Source of the DNA: Bowmanella dokdonensis
GTDB taxonomy: Bacteria; Pseudomonadota; Gammaproteobacteria; Enterobacterales; Alteromonadaceae
DNA length: 64,000 bases
Direction: 5' to 3'
NCBI RefSeq assembly: GCF_017254865.1
Contig: NZ_JAFKCV010000001.1
Coordinates: forward strand, 434,001-498,000
The position numbers and the translations under genes were made by a program. The number at the start of each line of letters is the position of its first letter. The first letter of the stretch is position 1. A model generated the notes under the pieces. The model was not told where the DNA came from. It ran no database searches and saw nothing but the letters and a program-made list of their open reading frames with translations. This document shows positions 37,603 to 52,215 of the stretch, in pieces.

Positions 37603-38558
37603 ATCTTTGGCCCAAAGGCAAACAACAATGCGGCCCCCAGCAGAATCAAAACCAGCATGGTGGCGGTGGTTTTATTGACGGCGTGGCGGGCCCGGCGAAT
37701 ATCCGTTACAGAAGCTTCCCTGGCGCCGCCGCCCCGGGGCAGGCGGACTTTGACACCGGCGTAGAAGGCGGGACCGCCAAGCTCAATGCCCAGAGCTCCC
37801 CCCACTGTTGCCAGTAGCAGGCTATGGCTGTTACAGCTTTTTGCCAATCGGCGCCTGGCGCGCCAGGCACAGGTGATGTTCTCTGTGATGGCCAGGATCC
37901 ACAGTCCGATACGCACGGGGATATACTGCATTACGCCGGTGATCCAGGCCACCGGGCGGCCGAAGTGTCTGTAAGTGGGAAGCTTGGTGCTCCAGACCTG
38001 GCGGAACTCATACAGCAACCTATAGGTCAGGGCACCCAGGCCGCCCAGCAACAAAAACCAGAAAATAGGCGTGCAGACCTGATAAAAAAACCTTAGCAGA
38101 CCTGCCTCAATCACCGCTTTGCTCAGACCCATCACAGTCAGTTTGTCTGTTTCCCTGAGCAACAGGGTCTTGGCTTTGTCCCGGGCCAGGGATTTCTTGC
38201 TGGCCATCAGGGCCTGTTCGCAGCGCTTCATATTACGCAGCACCGGCTGAAAGCGTATGGCCATATAGAGCAGTAAGGTGTCGAAAAACACCGGGTATTC
38301 AGCCAGACCGATAAACAGGCCGATACAGATCAGGATGGGAGTCAGCAGTACCAGGGGGGCCAGGGTACCTGACAGCTTCTGCTGTCCGGGCGAATGATCT
38401 AGCGGATTGACCTTTTCAGCCATACGCAGGGCCAGCAGGCGGAAAAAACTTAGAGGATGATATTTATCCGGCCACACCCAAAGCTTCTCCACCACCCATA
38501 CCGCCAGAATAATTAAGGCGGGCTGTAGTGCAGGGTGGAGGAAGAGCTTCTCCGGCAT
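37599..38558 (-). CDS. cbiB: CobD/CbiB-type adenosylcobinamide-phosphate synthase family protein
   Basis: A 319-aa inner-membrane protein of the CobD/CbiB family, which attaches the aminopropanol linker to cobyric acid. Several hydrophobic spans are visible (for example LVLLTPILICIGLFIGLAEY, IFWFLLLGGLGALTYRLL and a C-terminal ATMLVLILLGAALLFAFG). The family motif appears as WITGVMQYIPVRIG, and GGALGIELGGPAFYAG matches the conserved C-terminal region. A complete cobalamin pathway is not visible, so this may serve cobinamide salvage. Only 3 bp separate it from mtnN. Confidence 0.82.
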   Translation of the reverse strand: MPEKLFLHPALQPALIILAVWVVEKLWVWPDKYHPLSFFRLLALRMAEKVNPLDHSPGQQKLSGTLAPLVLLTPILICIGLFIGLAEYPVFFDTLLLYMAIRFQPVLRNMKRCEQALMASKKSLARDKAKTLLLRETDKLTVMGLSKAVIEAGLLRFFYQVCTPIFWFLLLGGLGALTYRLLYEFRQVWSTKLPTYRHFGRPVAWITGVMQYIPVRIGLWILAITENITCAWRARRRLAKSCNSHSLLLATVGGALGIELGGPAFYAGVKVRLPRGGGAREASVTDIRRARHAVNKTTATMLVLILLGAALLFAFGPKI

Positions 38559-38561
38559 GGG

Positions 38562-39263
38562 CTAGCTTTTCGACAGGGTCTTGATCATGTCCATCGCCAG
38601 ATTGGCCGAATTCTTGGCGGCCTGGTCCAGATACTGGCTGAAGGACATCTTGGAACTCTTGCCGGCGATATCCGACAAGGATCGGATCACCAAAAACGGC
38701 GTGTCCATCATATAGGCGGTCTGGCCGATGGCGGCGCCTTCCATCTCCACCGCCATCATATCCGGCACCAGATTACGCAGGCGGCTGGCCGCCTCGTCAC
38801 AGCCGATAAAGGAGTCGCCGGTGCAGATCAGGCCCTTCTTGCAGTTGATATGTAACACATCCTGGGCCGCATGTTCGGCAGCGGCAATCAGACGCGCGTC
38901 GCATTCATAACGGGAGGGCATGCCATACACCTGGCCCAGTTCGTAGCCAAAGTGGGTCACATCCACATCATGGTGCATCACATGGGTGCCGATGACCACA
39001 TCGCCAATATTCAGGCTGGCATCGAAACCGCCGGCCGAACCGGTGTTGACGACAAAGTCCGGGGCAAACCGGTCAATCAACACTGTGGTAGCCACCGAGG
39101 CAGCGACCTTGCCGATACCGCATTTTACTACTGTGACTTCGACACCGTGCAGGGTGCCGTCATAGAAATCCAGATGGGCATACTGAGTGCGGGTAACGTT
39201 GTTCAGGGTTTCCTTGAGCAGGGCGACTTCCTGATCCATCGCCCCCAGGATTGCAATTTTCAT
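38562..39263 (-). CDS. mtnN: 5'-methylthioadenosine/S-adenosylhomocysteine nucleosidase
   Basis: A 233-aa enzyme (E. coli Pfs is 232 aa) that removes adenine from methylthioadenosine and S-adenosylhomocysteine, feeding methyl-cycle recycling and AI-2 precursor formation. Catalytic Glu12 is in MDQEVALL, and VNTGSAGGFD, VEMEGAAIGQ and the catalytic Asp in SLSDIAGK complete the active site. First gene of mtnN-cbiB-btuF, an order also found in Vibrio. ATG start at 39263. Confidence 0.96.
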   Translation of the reverse strand: MKIAILGAMDQEVALLKETLNNVTRTQYAHLDFYDGTLHGVEVTVVKCGIGKVAASVATTVLIDRFAPDFVVNTGSAGGFDASLNIGDVVIGTHVMHHDVDVTHFGYELGQVYGMPSRYECDARLIAAAEHAAQDVLHINCKKGLICTGDSFIGCDEAASRLRNLVPDMMAVEMEGAAIGQTAYMMDTPFLVIRSLSDIAGKSSKMSFSQYLDQAAKNSANLAMDMIKTLSKS

Positions 39264-39419
39264 TGAAATAGATCACTGAGACGGGAAATGGCCGCTAGTG
39301 TAATGGCTCAGACTTGCGAGTCCAACAGATTCTGAATATAGGGTGGTCAGTTGGCAGTTGTCAGAAACATCTTCCCAGAGCAAACAACCGGGTCGATCTT
39401 TGTGGCAACTGCGCTGCAA

Positions 39420-39989
39420 TCAGGCGGTGATGGGACGGCCCAGCGTCGCCTTGTCGTCTTTCTGGGTGCCCTGTACCAGAGGCTTCTTAGGCTCCTTGTA
39501 ACGCATGGGGGCGAGTTTGGCGTCGATGCATTCGCGGATTTCTTGCGCCGAATAACCGGATTTGACCTTAATGCGCAAGTGAGGAATCCTTGCCGCGTCC
39601 AGGCTGCTGCTGACAAACCAGTCCCGCTGGCTCTTATAACCCTCCTTGCCTTGCTGGTGGACCAGATCCACCGCCACGACCGGGCTCATGTCCTGTTTGT
39701 CGCACAGTACGAAATCCAGATGCCGGCTGCTGGCCCGAAGCATGGAGTTGCGGCCGACCTTCTTGTCCGTGCCCTGGCGCAGGCTGACGATATCGCTCAG
39801 TTTGACACGGCAGATGATGCGATACTGACTGCCCACCGCCGACTCCAGCAGTTCCAGAAAACTGCGTTCCACAGGGGTAAACAGATTGCTGCGCTTCTTG
39901 AAGGGAAACGCCAGACTGTCGCCGTTCAGTTTGATGGCCCCCACGGCCACCACAATCAGGATCATCAGTAAAATAATGGTCAGTTCCAT
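39420..39989 (-). CDS. DUF2726 membrane-anchored protein
   Basis: A 189-aa protein. One N-terminal membrane span (LTIILLMILIVVAVGAIKL) precedes a DUF2726 domain with LFTPVERSFLELLESAVGSQYRIICRVKLSDIV, then HLDFVLCDKQDMSPVVAVDLV and IPHLRIKVKSGYSAQEIRECI. The domain has the core of a restriction-endonuclease-like fold: the HLDFVLCD acidic residue and the VAVDL strand sit where NERD-type nucleases keep their active residues. Activity is unproven. It stands alone; both flanks are short gaps. Confidence 0.8.
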   Translation of the reverse strand: MELTIILLMILIVVAVGAIKLNGDSLAFPFKKRSNLFTPVERSFLELLESAVGSQYRIICRVKLSDIVSLRQGTDKKVGRNSMLRASSRHLDFVLCDKQDMSPVVAVDLVHQQGKEGYKSQRDWFVSSSLDAARIPHLRIKVKSGYSAQEIRECIDAKLAPMRYKEPKKPLVQGTQKDDKATLGRPITA

Positions 39990-40098
39990 ACCAGACTCCA
40001 GTAAAGGTTGAGTACAAGTTTTTGACGCTTGTTTCAGATACAGGAATCCAGCAAGAAAAGTGCCATAGTTAGGGAAGTGACAGCTTTCCCGTCGGGGG

Positions 40099-40434
40099 TC
40101 AGTGTTTGATCAGAATGTCGATCTGGCTGCCGGTGCCATCAGGAGAGATAACCACCACCCAGTTGGCCTTTTCCATCACATAGCGATGGCTCTCTACCCT
40201 GGCATCCTGTTCACCCAACTCCTGCTGGTAGAAACTCAGGGCCTGGGCGGGAGCCAGGGCGACAAAGTAACTGAGACTGGCCGGTACGCCACCGTCAAAC
40301 AACTGACAGAATCTCGCCTCTGGCATCATGGGCATATCATGAAATCCGGCCGGGCACTCAGATTGCTGAGCCAGAGGCTGGGAAGCGGCTACAATAGCGA
40401 GCAGGGCAGGTATGATGACAAGCGGGTTGCGCAT
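40099..40434 (-). CDS. Small exported protein, unknown function
   Basis: A 111-aa product with a clear signal peptide (VIIPALLAIVAASQPLAQQ). The mature part of about 90 residues has two cysteines (SECPAGF, RFCQLF), which could form a disulfide, and an SFYQQELG helix. No family recognised. It is divergent from the CBS-pair gene, and ATG at 40434 lies 94 bp from that gene. Confidence 0.6.
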   Translation of the reverse strand: MRNPLVIIPALLAIVAASQPLAQQSECPAGFHDMPMMPEARFCQLFDGGVPASLSYFVALAPAQALSFYQQELGEQDARVESHRYVMEKANWVVVISPDGTGSQIDILIKH

Positions 40435-40528
40435 GGGTCATCCTATGCGATTGAATGTGTAGATAATATAGAGGCTTGGGTGGTTCGCCACAAATAGCCA
40501 ATCTGATACAAAGGTATGGGACAGACGC

Positions 40529-40966
40529 ATGAAGACAGGGGTGGACAAAATCATGACCAAGCGGGTGGTCTCGGTAGCGCCCGACACAGGGCTTGCCGAG
40601 GTCAAGCGACTTTTTGACGCTGCACGTTTCCACCACCTGCTGGTGGTGGAAAACAAGCAGCTTGTGGGCATCCTTTCTGACCGGGACTTGTTCAGAGCCT
40701 TGAGCCCCAACCTCGGCACGGCTGCCGAGACTCGTCGCGACACTGCCACCCTGAACAAAAAAGTTCATCAGATCATGAGTCGGCAACTCTGGGTGCTGTA
40801 TCCGCAGAATGACATCTATGACGCCATTAACCTGTTCCACAGCCAGAAAATCTCCTGCATCCCGGTAGTGGATGAAAACCGCACCCCGATGGGGATTATC
40901 AGTTGGCGCGATATTATCAAACTGCTGGCGGTGGGTAAGGCTATTCGCAACAAGCAGGCAATGTAG
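40529..40966 (+). CDS. CBS-domain-pair protein
   Basis: A 145-aa stand-alone Bateman module. CBS1 runs from VDKIMTKRVVSVAPDTGLAEVKRLFDAARFHHLLVVENKQLVGILSDRDLFRAL. CBS2 runs from VHQIMSRQLWVLYPQNDIYDAINLFHSQKISCIPVVDENRTPMGIISWRDIIKLL. Such proteins bind adenine nucleotides and regulate partners; none is identifiable here. ATG start at 40529. It converges on gltD and ends before a bidirectional terminator. Confidence 0.92.
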   Translation: MKTGVDKIMTKRVVSVAPDTGLAEVKRLFDAARFHHLLVVENKQLVGILSDRDLFRALSPNLGTAAETRRDTATLNKKVHQIMSRQLWVLYPQNDIYDAINLFHSQKISCIPVVDENRTPMGIISWRDIIKLLAVGKAIRNKQAM

Positions 40967-40976
40967 CCGGAGGATT

Positions 40977-41108
40977 AACCACAGAGGGCTCACAGAGGTA
41001 ATAGGGCAATCCTTGTCCATTCTTCGCGTTGCTGTGCTAGAGGTTTGGCTTAAAAAGAAAAAGGGATGTGCAATCACATCCCTTTAAATCTCGGTGTTCT
41101 CTGTGGTT
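40977..41108. repeat. Short element bounded by AACCACAGAG inverted repeats
   Basis: AACCACAGAG at 40977-40986 is exactly inverted at 41099-41108 (CTCTGTGGTT), enclosing the terminator hairpin at 41060-41085. It fills almost the whole gap between the CBS gene and gltD. It could be a small repeat element that brought its own terminator. No other copy is in the window. Confidence 0.4.
41060..41085. terminator. Bidirectional terminator between the CBS gene and gltD
   Basis: AAAGGGATGTG-CAAT-CACATCCCTTT, a perfect 11-bp stem with A-rich left and T-containing right flank, between convergent genes. Confidence 0.85.
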
Positions 41109-41121
41109 TTCTCTTTCCGCC

Positions 41122-47018
<5,897 letters not shown>

Positions 47019-47734
47019 TACTCATGACTCCTTCAGTGAGGGCGCGTTGACCTCTCATTTCTGTCCGGTGGAGAGGTTCCACGTCCTGTCGACTGGGTAG
47101 GGTAATGTTATTATCAGGGATGGCATGCACTGGACTCTTGGTGGTCCGTTTTTTCATGCGCCTTTGACAGGTTCGATTTATTTTGGAATTACCAGTCTTT
47201 CTTGTTTGACCGCGGGCCACTCGCCTGTGTCCGCCACGGTCATGCCAGCGGATATCCACTGGCGCCTTCGGCCTGAAGCCGCTTGTCCTTTTGTTATGGT
47301 TGTTTTGGTTATCGGTGACGGTTTTCCCATGCACCATTAACGAATCGTTATGCACTCTTATGGAGCGGCTAATGAACATACCCAGTTTACCGGGTAAAAT
47401 CAATCGCCCACTTTCAATGGGAATGGGATGGAATGGGTTGTTTGTTGTTATTTTTAGGATTTTTATTTCGTTTTGCTGGTAAAAAGCTCGATTAATAGGA
47501 TTGGATTGTAATTTATAACCAAAAAGACTTGAGGTTGGAGCGGCTGGCGGCAGCCGGACAGCGCGTCCCAGAAGAGGGCCGGAGAGCGAAACTGGAAGAA
47601 TAACTATCTGAAAATGTTGCATAAATGTTAAGGGTGCTATGGCCGGTCTGCTCCGTCATCCTGAGGATAAAGGCCTTTGGGATTGAGCGACTGTCTTGGT
47701 AGGATGCGTGGAGATCCATACGAGGAATTTGTCC
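47019..47734. other. Gene-poor divergent regulatory region between gltB and arcB
   Basis: The longest non-coding stretch of the window, 716 bp to the arcB ATG. A minus-strand open frame crosses most of it, but its composition (scattered basic residues, no domain) looks random. On the minus strand there is TGGCATGACCGTGGC (47233-47247 on the plus coordinate), with GG-N10-GC spacing like a weak sigma-54 site. It overlaps an imperfect 20-bp palindrome (47244-47263, arms GCCAG and CTGGC around GGATATCC). An AT-rich tract lies at 47450-47530. The region presumably holds both promoters and a long gltB leader. Confidence 0.5.
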
Positions 47735-50080
47735 ATGCTGTCTCCCTATTCTGCCGATGACCCCTGGGCCATCCGTTTCGCCCAGTTTATCAGCCGTTTC
47801 GGCACGTTGCGTATCAGCATACTCTTTGTGCTGCTGACCCTGATATTTACCCTGGCCGGATCTTATTTCATCCGTCTGTATATGACAGGGGAAGTGCACC
47901 TGGAGGATTTCGTCTCGGCGGTGATGCTCACCCTGCTGAGCGCCCCATGGGTACTGTATTTTTTCAGCGAGTTGGTGCGCCAGTTGGAAGTCAGTCGCAA
48001 CAGCCTCAAGGAGGTAGTGGCACAACTGGAAAGCCTGCGGGAAGAGGATGTGTTGCTGAATCGGGAGCTGCAGCACAATATTCGTCAGCTTAATGTGGAA
48101 ATTGAGGAGCGCCGTAAGGCTCAGGAAGACAGGGAGAAGGTGTTTACCGAGCTGGAGCAGGAAATAGCCGAGAAATCTGAAAAAGAACAACATGCCCTGC
48201 GCCTGTCGACCCTGCTGCGTTCCATTATCGATGCAAGCCCCGATTTGATTTACTACCGCAACGAAGAAGGCCGCTTCGCCGGTTGTAACCGGGTTGCCGA
48301 GCAGATGACCGGCAAGACAGAGGAGGAGCTGATCGGCCTGACCCCCCACGAAGTCTACGACGAGGATCTGGCCAGCCAGGTGGTGGCCAGCGACCAGGAG
48401 GTGCTGGAAAGCAATGCCGGTATTACCGAAGAGCTATGGCTGCGCTTTGCCGATGGCAGTAAACGCTATTATGAGATGCGAAAAGTGCCGTTTTTCGACA
48501 GGGAAGGCAATCGCCTGGGCTTGCTGGCATTTGGTCGTGACATTACCGAACGCAAGCATTCGCAGGTGGCGCTGGAAAAAGCCAGTCGTGACAAGACGGC
48601 TTTTATCGCCACCATCAGCCATGAGCTGCGTACGCCCCTGAACGGCATAGTGGGTTTGAGCCGCATGCTGCGGGACACCAAGCTCACCGATGAGCAATAC
48701 AGCTGGGTCAGCACCATCTACGCCAGCGCCATCACCCTGGGTAATATCTTCAACGACATTATCGACCTGGACAAGCTTGGACGGGACAAGCTGGAACTGG
48801 CCCTGAAGACCGTCAACCTGAAGGACTTTTTTGCCGAGCTGTCGAGCATCATCCAGTTGCTGGTGGCCGATAAGAATCTCAACTTTCAGACCAGCATGCA
48901 GGAGCCGTTACCAGATTTTGTCGAGGCAGACGGCACCAGGCTGCGCCAGGTGCTGTGGAATCTGCTGTTCAATGCAGTCAAGTTTACCCAGCAGGGTTCC
49001 ATCAGCTTCAGTCTGACCGCTTCCGAGACCAAAAACGGCATTTGCCATGTGGTATTCAAGGTGGCCGATACCGGGGTGGGCATTCCTGCCGAGGAACTGG
49101 ACAAGATTTTTGCCATGTATTACCAGGTTAAGCATCCGGACCACCAGAGCGCCACCGGTACCGGCATCGGCCTGGCCATCTGTAAGCAGATGGTGGAGCT
49201 GATGCATGGGGAGATCAGCGTCAGCTCAAGGGTGGGCAAGGGCACCTGCTTTACCGTGGAGTTGCCGCTGGCCATCAGCACCCGGCCGGCGCAACTGGCG
49301 GAGATCCGGGTCGCCGGACTCAAGATCCTGCTGGTGGAGGATATAGAACTGAATGTCATGGTGGCCAAGGCCCTGCTGGAAAAGCTTGGCCAGACGGTGG
49401 AAGTGGCCATGACTGGCCGCCAGGCCCTGGAGATGGCACGCAACAATCATTACGATCTGGTGCTGCTGGATATCCAGCTACCGGATATGAACGGTTTTGA
49501 GGTGGCCAGTCAGATGCATGAGGAGGAACTGGTTACCGGCACGCCCATCGTCGCCCTGACCGCCAATGTGATTAAGACCCGCCAGGAATATCTGGATCAG
49601 GGCATGGATGATGTGATCTCAAAGCCCATTAAGAAAAGCCGGGTGGTGGAAGTATTCAATCAGCTGTTTTGCGATGCCTCTGAGCTGCCGACCCTGCCGG
49701 AGTCAGGCAGCCGGGCCAGGAGTGAATCGGTGTTGGATCTGGACATGCTACAAATGCTGGTGGATACCATCGGCGCCGAAATGCTCAGCACCAGTGTCAA
49801 TGTATTCAACCAGAGCATCCCCCAGTATATGGAAATACTGCTGACCAACCTCAGCGCCAAGGACAAGGACGAAGTCTGCTCCCAGGCTCACAAGATCAAA
49901 GGCGCGGCGGGCTCGGTGGGACTGTCGCGGGTGCAGAAGATAGCCAACCAGATCCAGCAGGGGGATCACCCTGCCTGGTGGCAGAATGTCTATGACTGGG
50001 TGGAAGAGCTGCAGGAAGCCCTGAAGCTGGATATGCAGTCACTGCTCAACTGGCTGTCTGATCAGACCATTGATGACTGA
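47735..50080 (+). CDS. arcB: Aerobic respiration control sensor kinase ArcB
   Basis: A 781-aa tripartite hybrid kinase (E. coli ArcB is 778 aa). Two N-terminal membrane spans are followed by a coiled coil and a PAS domain (SIIDASPDLIYYRNEEGRF). The histidine kinase has His296 in ISHELRTPLNG, and the receiver has Asp579 in LLDIQLPDMNG. The C-terminal HPt domain has His719 in AHKIKGAAGSVG. All three phosphorelay residues line up with E. coli H292, D576 and H717. It would signal redox state of the quinone pool to ArcA. I start at ATG 47735, which follows GAGGAA. Divergent from gltB. Confidence 0.94.
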   Translation: MLSPYSADDPWAIRFAQFISRFGTLRISILFVLLTLIFTLAGSYFIRLYMTGEVHLEDFVSAVMLTLLSAPWVLYFFSELVRQLEVSRNSLKEVVAQLESLREEDVLLNRELQHNIRQLNVEIEERRKAQEDREKVFTELEQEIAEKSEKEQHALRLSTLLRSIIDASPDLIYYRNEEGRFAGCNRVAEQMTGKTEEELIGLTPHEVYDEDLASQVVASDQEVLESNAGITEELWLRFADGSKRYYEMRKVPFFDREGNRLGLLAFGRDITERKHSQVALEKASRDKTAFIATISHELRTPLNGIVGLSRMLRDTKLTDEQYSWVSTIYASAITLGNIFNDIIDLDKLGRDKLELALKTVNLKDFFAELSSIIQLLVADKNLNFQTSMQEPLPDFVEADGTRLRQVLWNLLFNAVKFTQQGSISFSLTASETKNGICHVVFKVADTGVGIPAEELDKIFAMYYQVKHPDHQSATGTGIGLAICKQMVELMHGEISVSSRVGKGTCFTVELPLAISTRPAQLAEIRVAGLKILLVEDIELNVMVAKALLEKLGQTVEVAMTGRQALEMARNNHYDLVLLDIQLPDMNGFEVASQMHEEELVTGTPIVALTANVIKTRQEYLDQGMDDVISKPIKKSRVVEVFNQLFCDASELPTLPESGSRARSESVLDLDMLQMLVDTIGAEMLSTSVNVFNQSIPQYMEILLTNLSAKDKDEVCSQAHKIKGAAGSVGLSRVQKIANQIQQGDHPAWWQNVYDWVEELQEALKLDMQSLLNWLSDQTIDD

Positions 50081-50129
50081 CCCTGCCCGGGTGTGCAAGT
50101 GTGACAGGTTAAGAAAGTGTTAAAGAATT

Positions 50130-50143
50130 TGCAATCGATTGCA
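50130..50143. promoter_or_regulatory. LacI-type operator upstream of the lipoprotein glycosidase gene
   Basis: TGCAATCGATTGCA, a perfect 14-bp palindrome with a central CG as in most LacI-family operators, 44 bp before the ATG at 50188. Two further sites with the same core occur at 52433 and 60058 in this locus. Confidence 0.8.
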
Positions 50144-50187
50144 GGTGTTGCCATTATCCGCTCAAATTAATAGTTGAGGAACAGGAT

Positions 50188-52215
50188 ATGCGAAATTTTC
50201 TGTGGCTGTTGCTGCTTAGTTGGGTGTTAACCGGCTGTCAGCAGGGGCCTTCCCCCGCGTCATCCACTGCCGTCGCCCAGCCTGCCGGGCCGGCGTTGGC
50301 GTTTCAGATGCAGGAAGGACGGATTCACAGCAATTTTTATCGCCGTGGCCCGGTAGCGGCGCACCTGTTGCTCACTGAAGGCAGTCAACCCCGGTTTATA
50401 GCAGCCTTTCCGGCGGGGAATTCGGGCATGGGATTGTGGTTCGATACTCCCACGACGGTCAACTGGCAGTGGCAGGGCGACCTTGAGCCACTGGCTGTGG
50501 AGGAACCGGGGCAGCGTTATTACGGTGTTCAAGGCAAGGTAATTGTCACAGGAGGAGAGCTCATCCTCAATAAGGTGTTACTGGGCAGTATCAGGATCTT
50601 ACGGGACTACCAGCAGACCGGCAGGGTTCCCCCCCAGGTGGATGACGCCACACTCAGTCGCGGGCCGGACAGCCTCAGTTGGTCCCGCAAGCGCCTGGAC
50701 GGCCAGGCCGGTTATCGGCTGACTCTGGAATTGGACAGCGGAAGTATAGTACAGGATCCACAGTCAGGGGCGGTACGCCTGCGGCCCGTTGATCAGAGCC
50801 TGGTCATGACCATCCGCGTCCTGAACTCGGAACCTCCGCTGACCCCACTGGATAACCCGCTCAACGCCGGCCTGCCTGTTCCGGATACCAGGTTGGAGCA
50901 ATCACTGGCATTTTTGACCTATGAAGAAAAATGGCTGGCCGGATCCTGGCGTTTTCTGACCTATTTTGGCCGCGACAGCCTGCTGTCGTTGCGACTGCTG
51001 ATGCCGGTGCTGACGGATGAGGCTATCGAATCGGCACTGGGCTCGGTGTTTGAACGCATGTCCGCCCAGGGACGGGTGGCCCACGAAGAGGATATTGGCG
51101 AGTTTGCCCTGCTGCGCCGTCTCCAGCAAGGTCAGGTGCAGAACGACAGCCCGTTGTATGACTATGCCATGCGCGACGATGACCTGCTGTTGCTGCCTGT
51201 ACTGGCCGAATACCTTCTGGATGAGCGTGTTGACCGGCAGCGGCGCCAGGCCTTTTTGCAGCGGCAAAGAAGCGATGGCAAGCGTTACGGGCAGATGCTG
51301 GCCGCCAATATCGACTATTTACTTTCTGTCACCCGGCCCTTTTATGAGGAACCCCGTTTTGCCAACCTGATTGGGGTTGGGGAGGACCACTATGCCGGTA
51401 ACTGGCGGGATAGCGAGGAAGGGCTGGATGGCGCCCGTTTTCCTTATGATGTAAACATGGTGCTGGCACCTGCGGCGTTACGCGCGGCAGAGAAACTGTA
51501 CCAGAGCGGCTTGTTGCAGGAGCCCCGGCAGTCATCACAGCAGATAGCGGAACTGGCCGACATGGCCAGACACTGGCAGCGACATGTCGCTCCGCTGTTT
51601 GCCGTGCAGATAGAGCCGGAGCAGGCCAATGAAGCTATCCGCAGCTACAGTGCCAAAATGGGGGTGCCGGGCAGGACAACAGATTCGCCGGTGGAGTTTT
51701 CCGCCCTGGCCCTTGATAAGAAAGGTATACCTGTTCCGGTGGTCCACTCGGATACAGGCTTCGACCTATTGTTCGGCCACCCCGACGAACAGCGACTGCG
51801 CCAGATCCTCGGCAACCTGAAGGCTGATTTTCCGTTGGGGTTGTATACGCCTGTGGGCATGCTGGTGGCTAATCCGGTGTTCGCCTCAGAGGCCACCCGG
51901 CATCGTTTTGGCCCCGGCAACTACCATGGCACTGTGGTTTGGAACTGGCAACAGGCCATGGTGATCAGCGGCATTGACCGCCAGCTGCAAAGAACGGACC
52001 TGTCCGCATCGACCCTTGTCCTGCTGGAGCAGGCAAAAGACAAGTTGTGGCAGGCAGTCAGCGCCACTCAATCCTTGAAAACCTCTGAACTCTGGTCCTG
52101 GTCCTATGACAGCGACCGTTTTCATATGCAACCCTTCGGTCAACGCCATGGGGATATAACCGAATCTAATCCGGTACAACTTTGGAGTACCGTGTTTCTG
52201 GCTATTCAGCCCTGA
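50188..52215 (+). CDS. Lipoprotein glycoside hydrolase of the six-hairpin (alpha/alpha)6 type
   Basis: A 675-aa product. The N-terminus is a lipoprotein signal ending LTGCQQG, so it is lipid-anchored after Cys17. An all-beta part (about 35-225) precedes a helical barrel with blocks like those of amylo-alpha-1,6-glucosidase and related inverting enzymes: TYFGRDSLLSLRLLMP, GRVAHEEDIGEFALLRRL, NWRDSEEGLDGARFPYDVNMVLAP, then PVVHSDTGFDLLFGHP and WNWQQAMVISG near the end. Acidic residues in HEED and DSEEGLD are candidate catalytic groups. I cannot assign a CAZy family. It is preceded by a LacI-type operator and followed by a TonB receptor, so it probably trims an oligosaccharide at the outer membrane or in the periplasm. 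Confidence 0.75.
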   Translation: MRNFLWLLLLSWVLTGCQQGPSPASSTAVAQPAGPALAFQMQEGRIHSNFYRRGPVAAHLLLTEGSQPRFIAAFPAGNSGMGLWFDTPTTVNWQWQGDLEPLAVEEPGQRYYGVQGKVIVTGGELILNKVLLGSIRILRDYQQTGRVPPQVDDATLSRGPDSLSWSRKRLDGQAGYRLTLELDSGSIVQDPQSGAVRLRPVDQSLVMTIRVLNSEPPLTPLDNPLNAGLPVPDTRLEQSLAFLTYEEKWLAGSWRFLTYFGRDSLLSLRLLMPVLTDEAIESALGSVFERMSAQGRVAHEEDIGEFALLRRLQQGQVQNDSPLYDYAMRDDDLLLLPVLAEYLLDERVDRQRRQAFLQRQRSDGKRYGQMLAANIDYLLSVTRPFYEEPRFANLIGVGEDHYAGNWRDSEEGLDGARFPYDVNMVLAPAALRAAEKLYQSGLLQEPRQSSQQIAELADMARHWQRHVAPLFAVQIEPEQANEAIRSYSAKMGVPGRTTDSPVEFSALALDKKGIPVPVVHSDTGFDLLFGHPDEQRLRQILGNLKADFPLGLYTPVGMLVANPVFASEATRHRFGPGNYHGTVVWNWQQAMVISGIDRQLQRTDLSASTLVLLEQAKDKLWQAVSATQSLKTSELWSWSYDSDRFHMQPFGQRHGDITESNPVQLWSTVFLAIQP

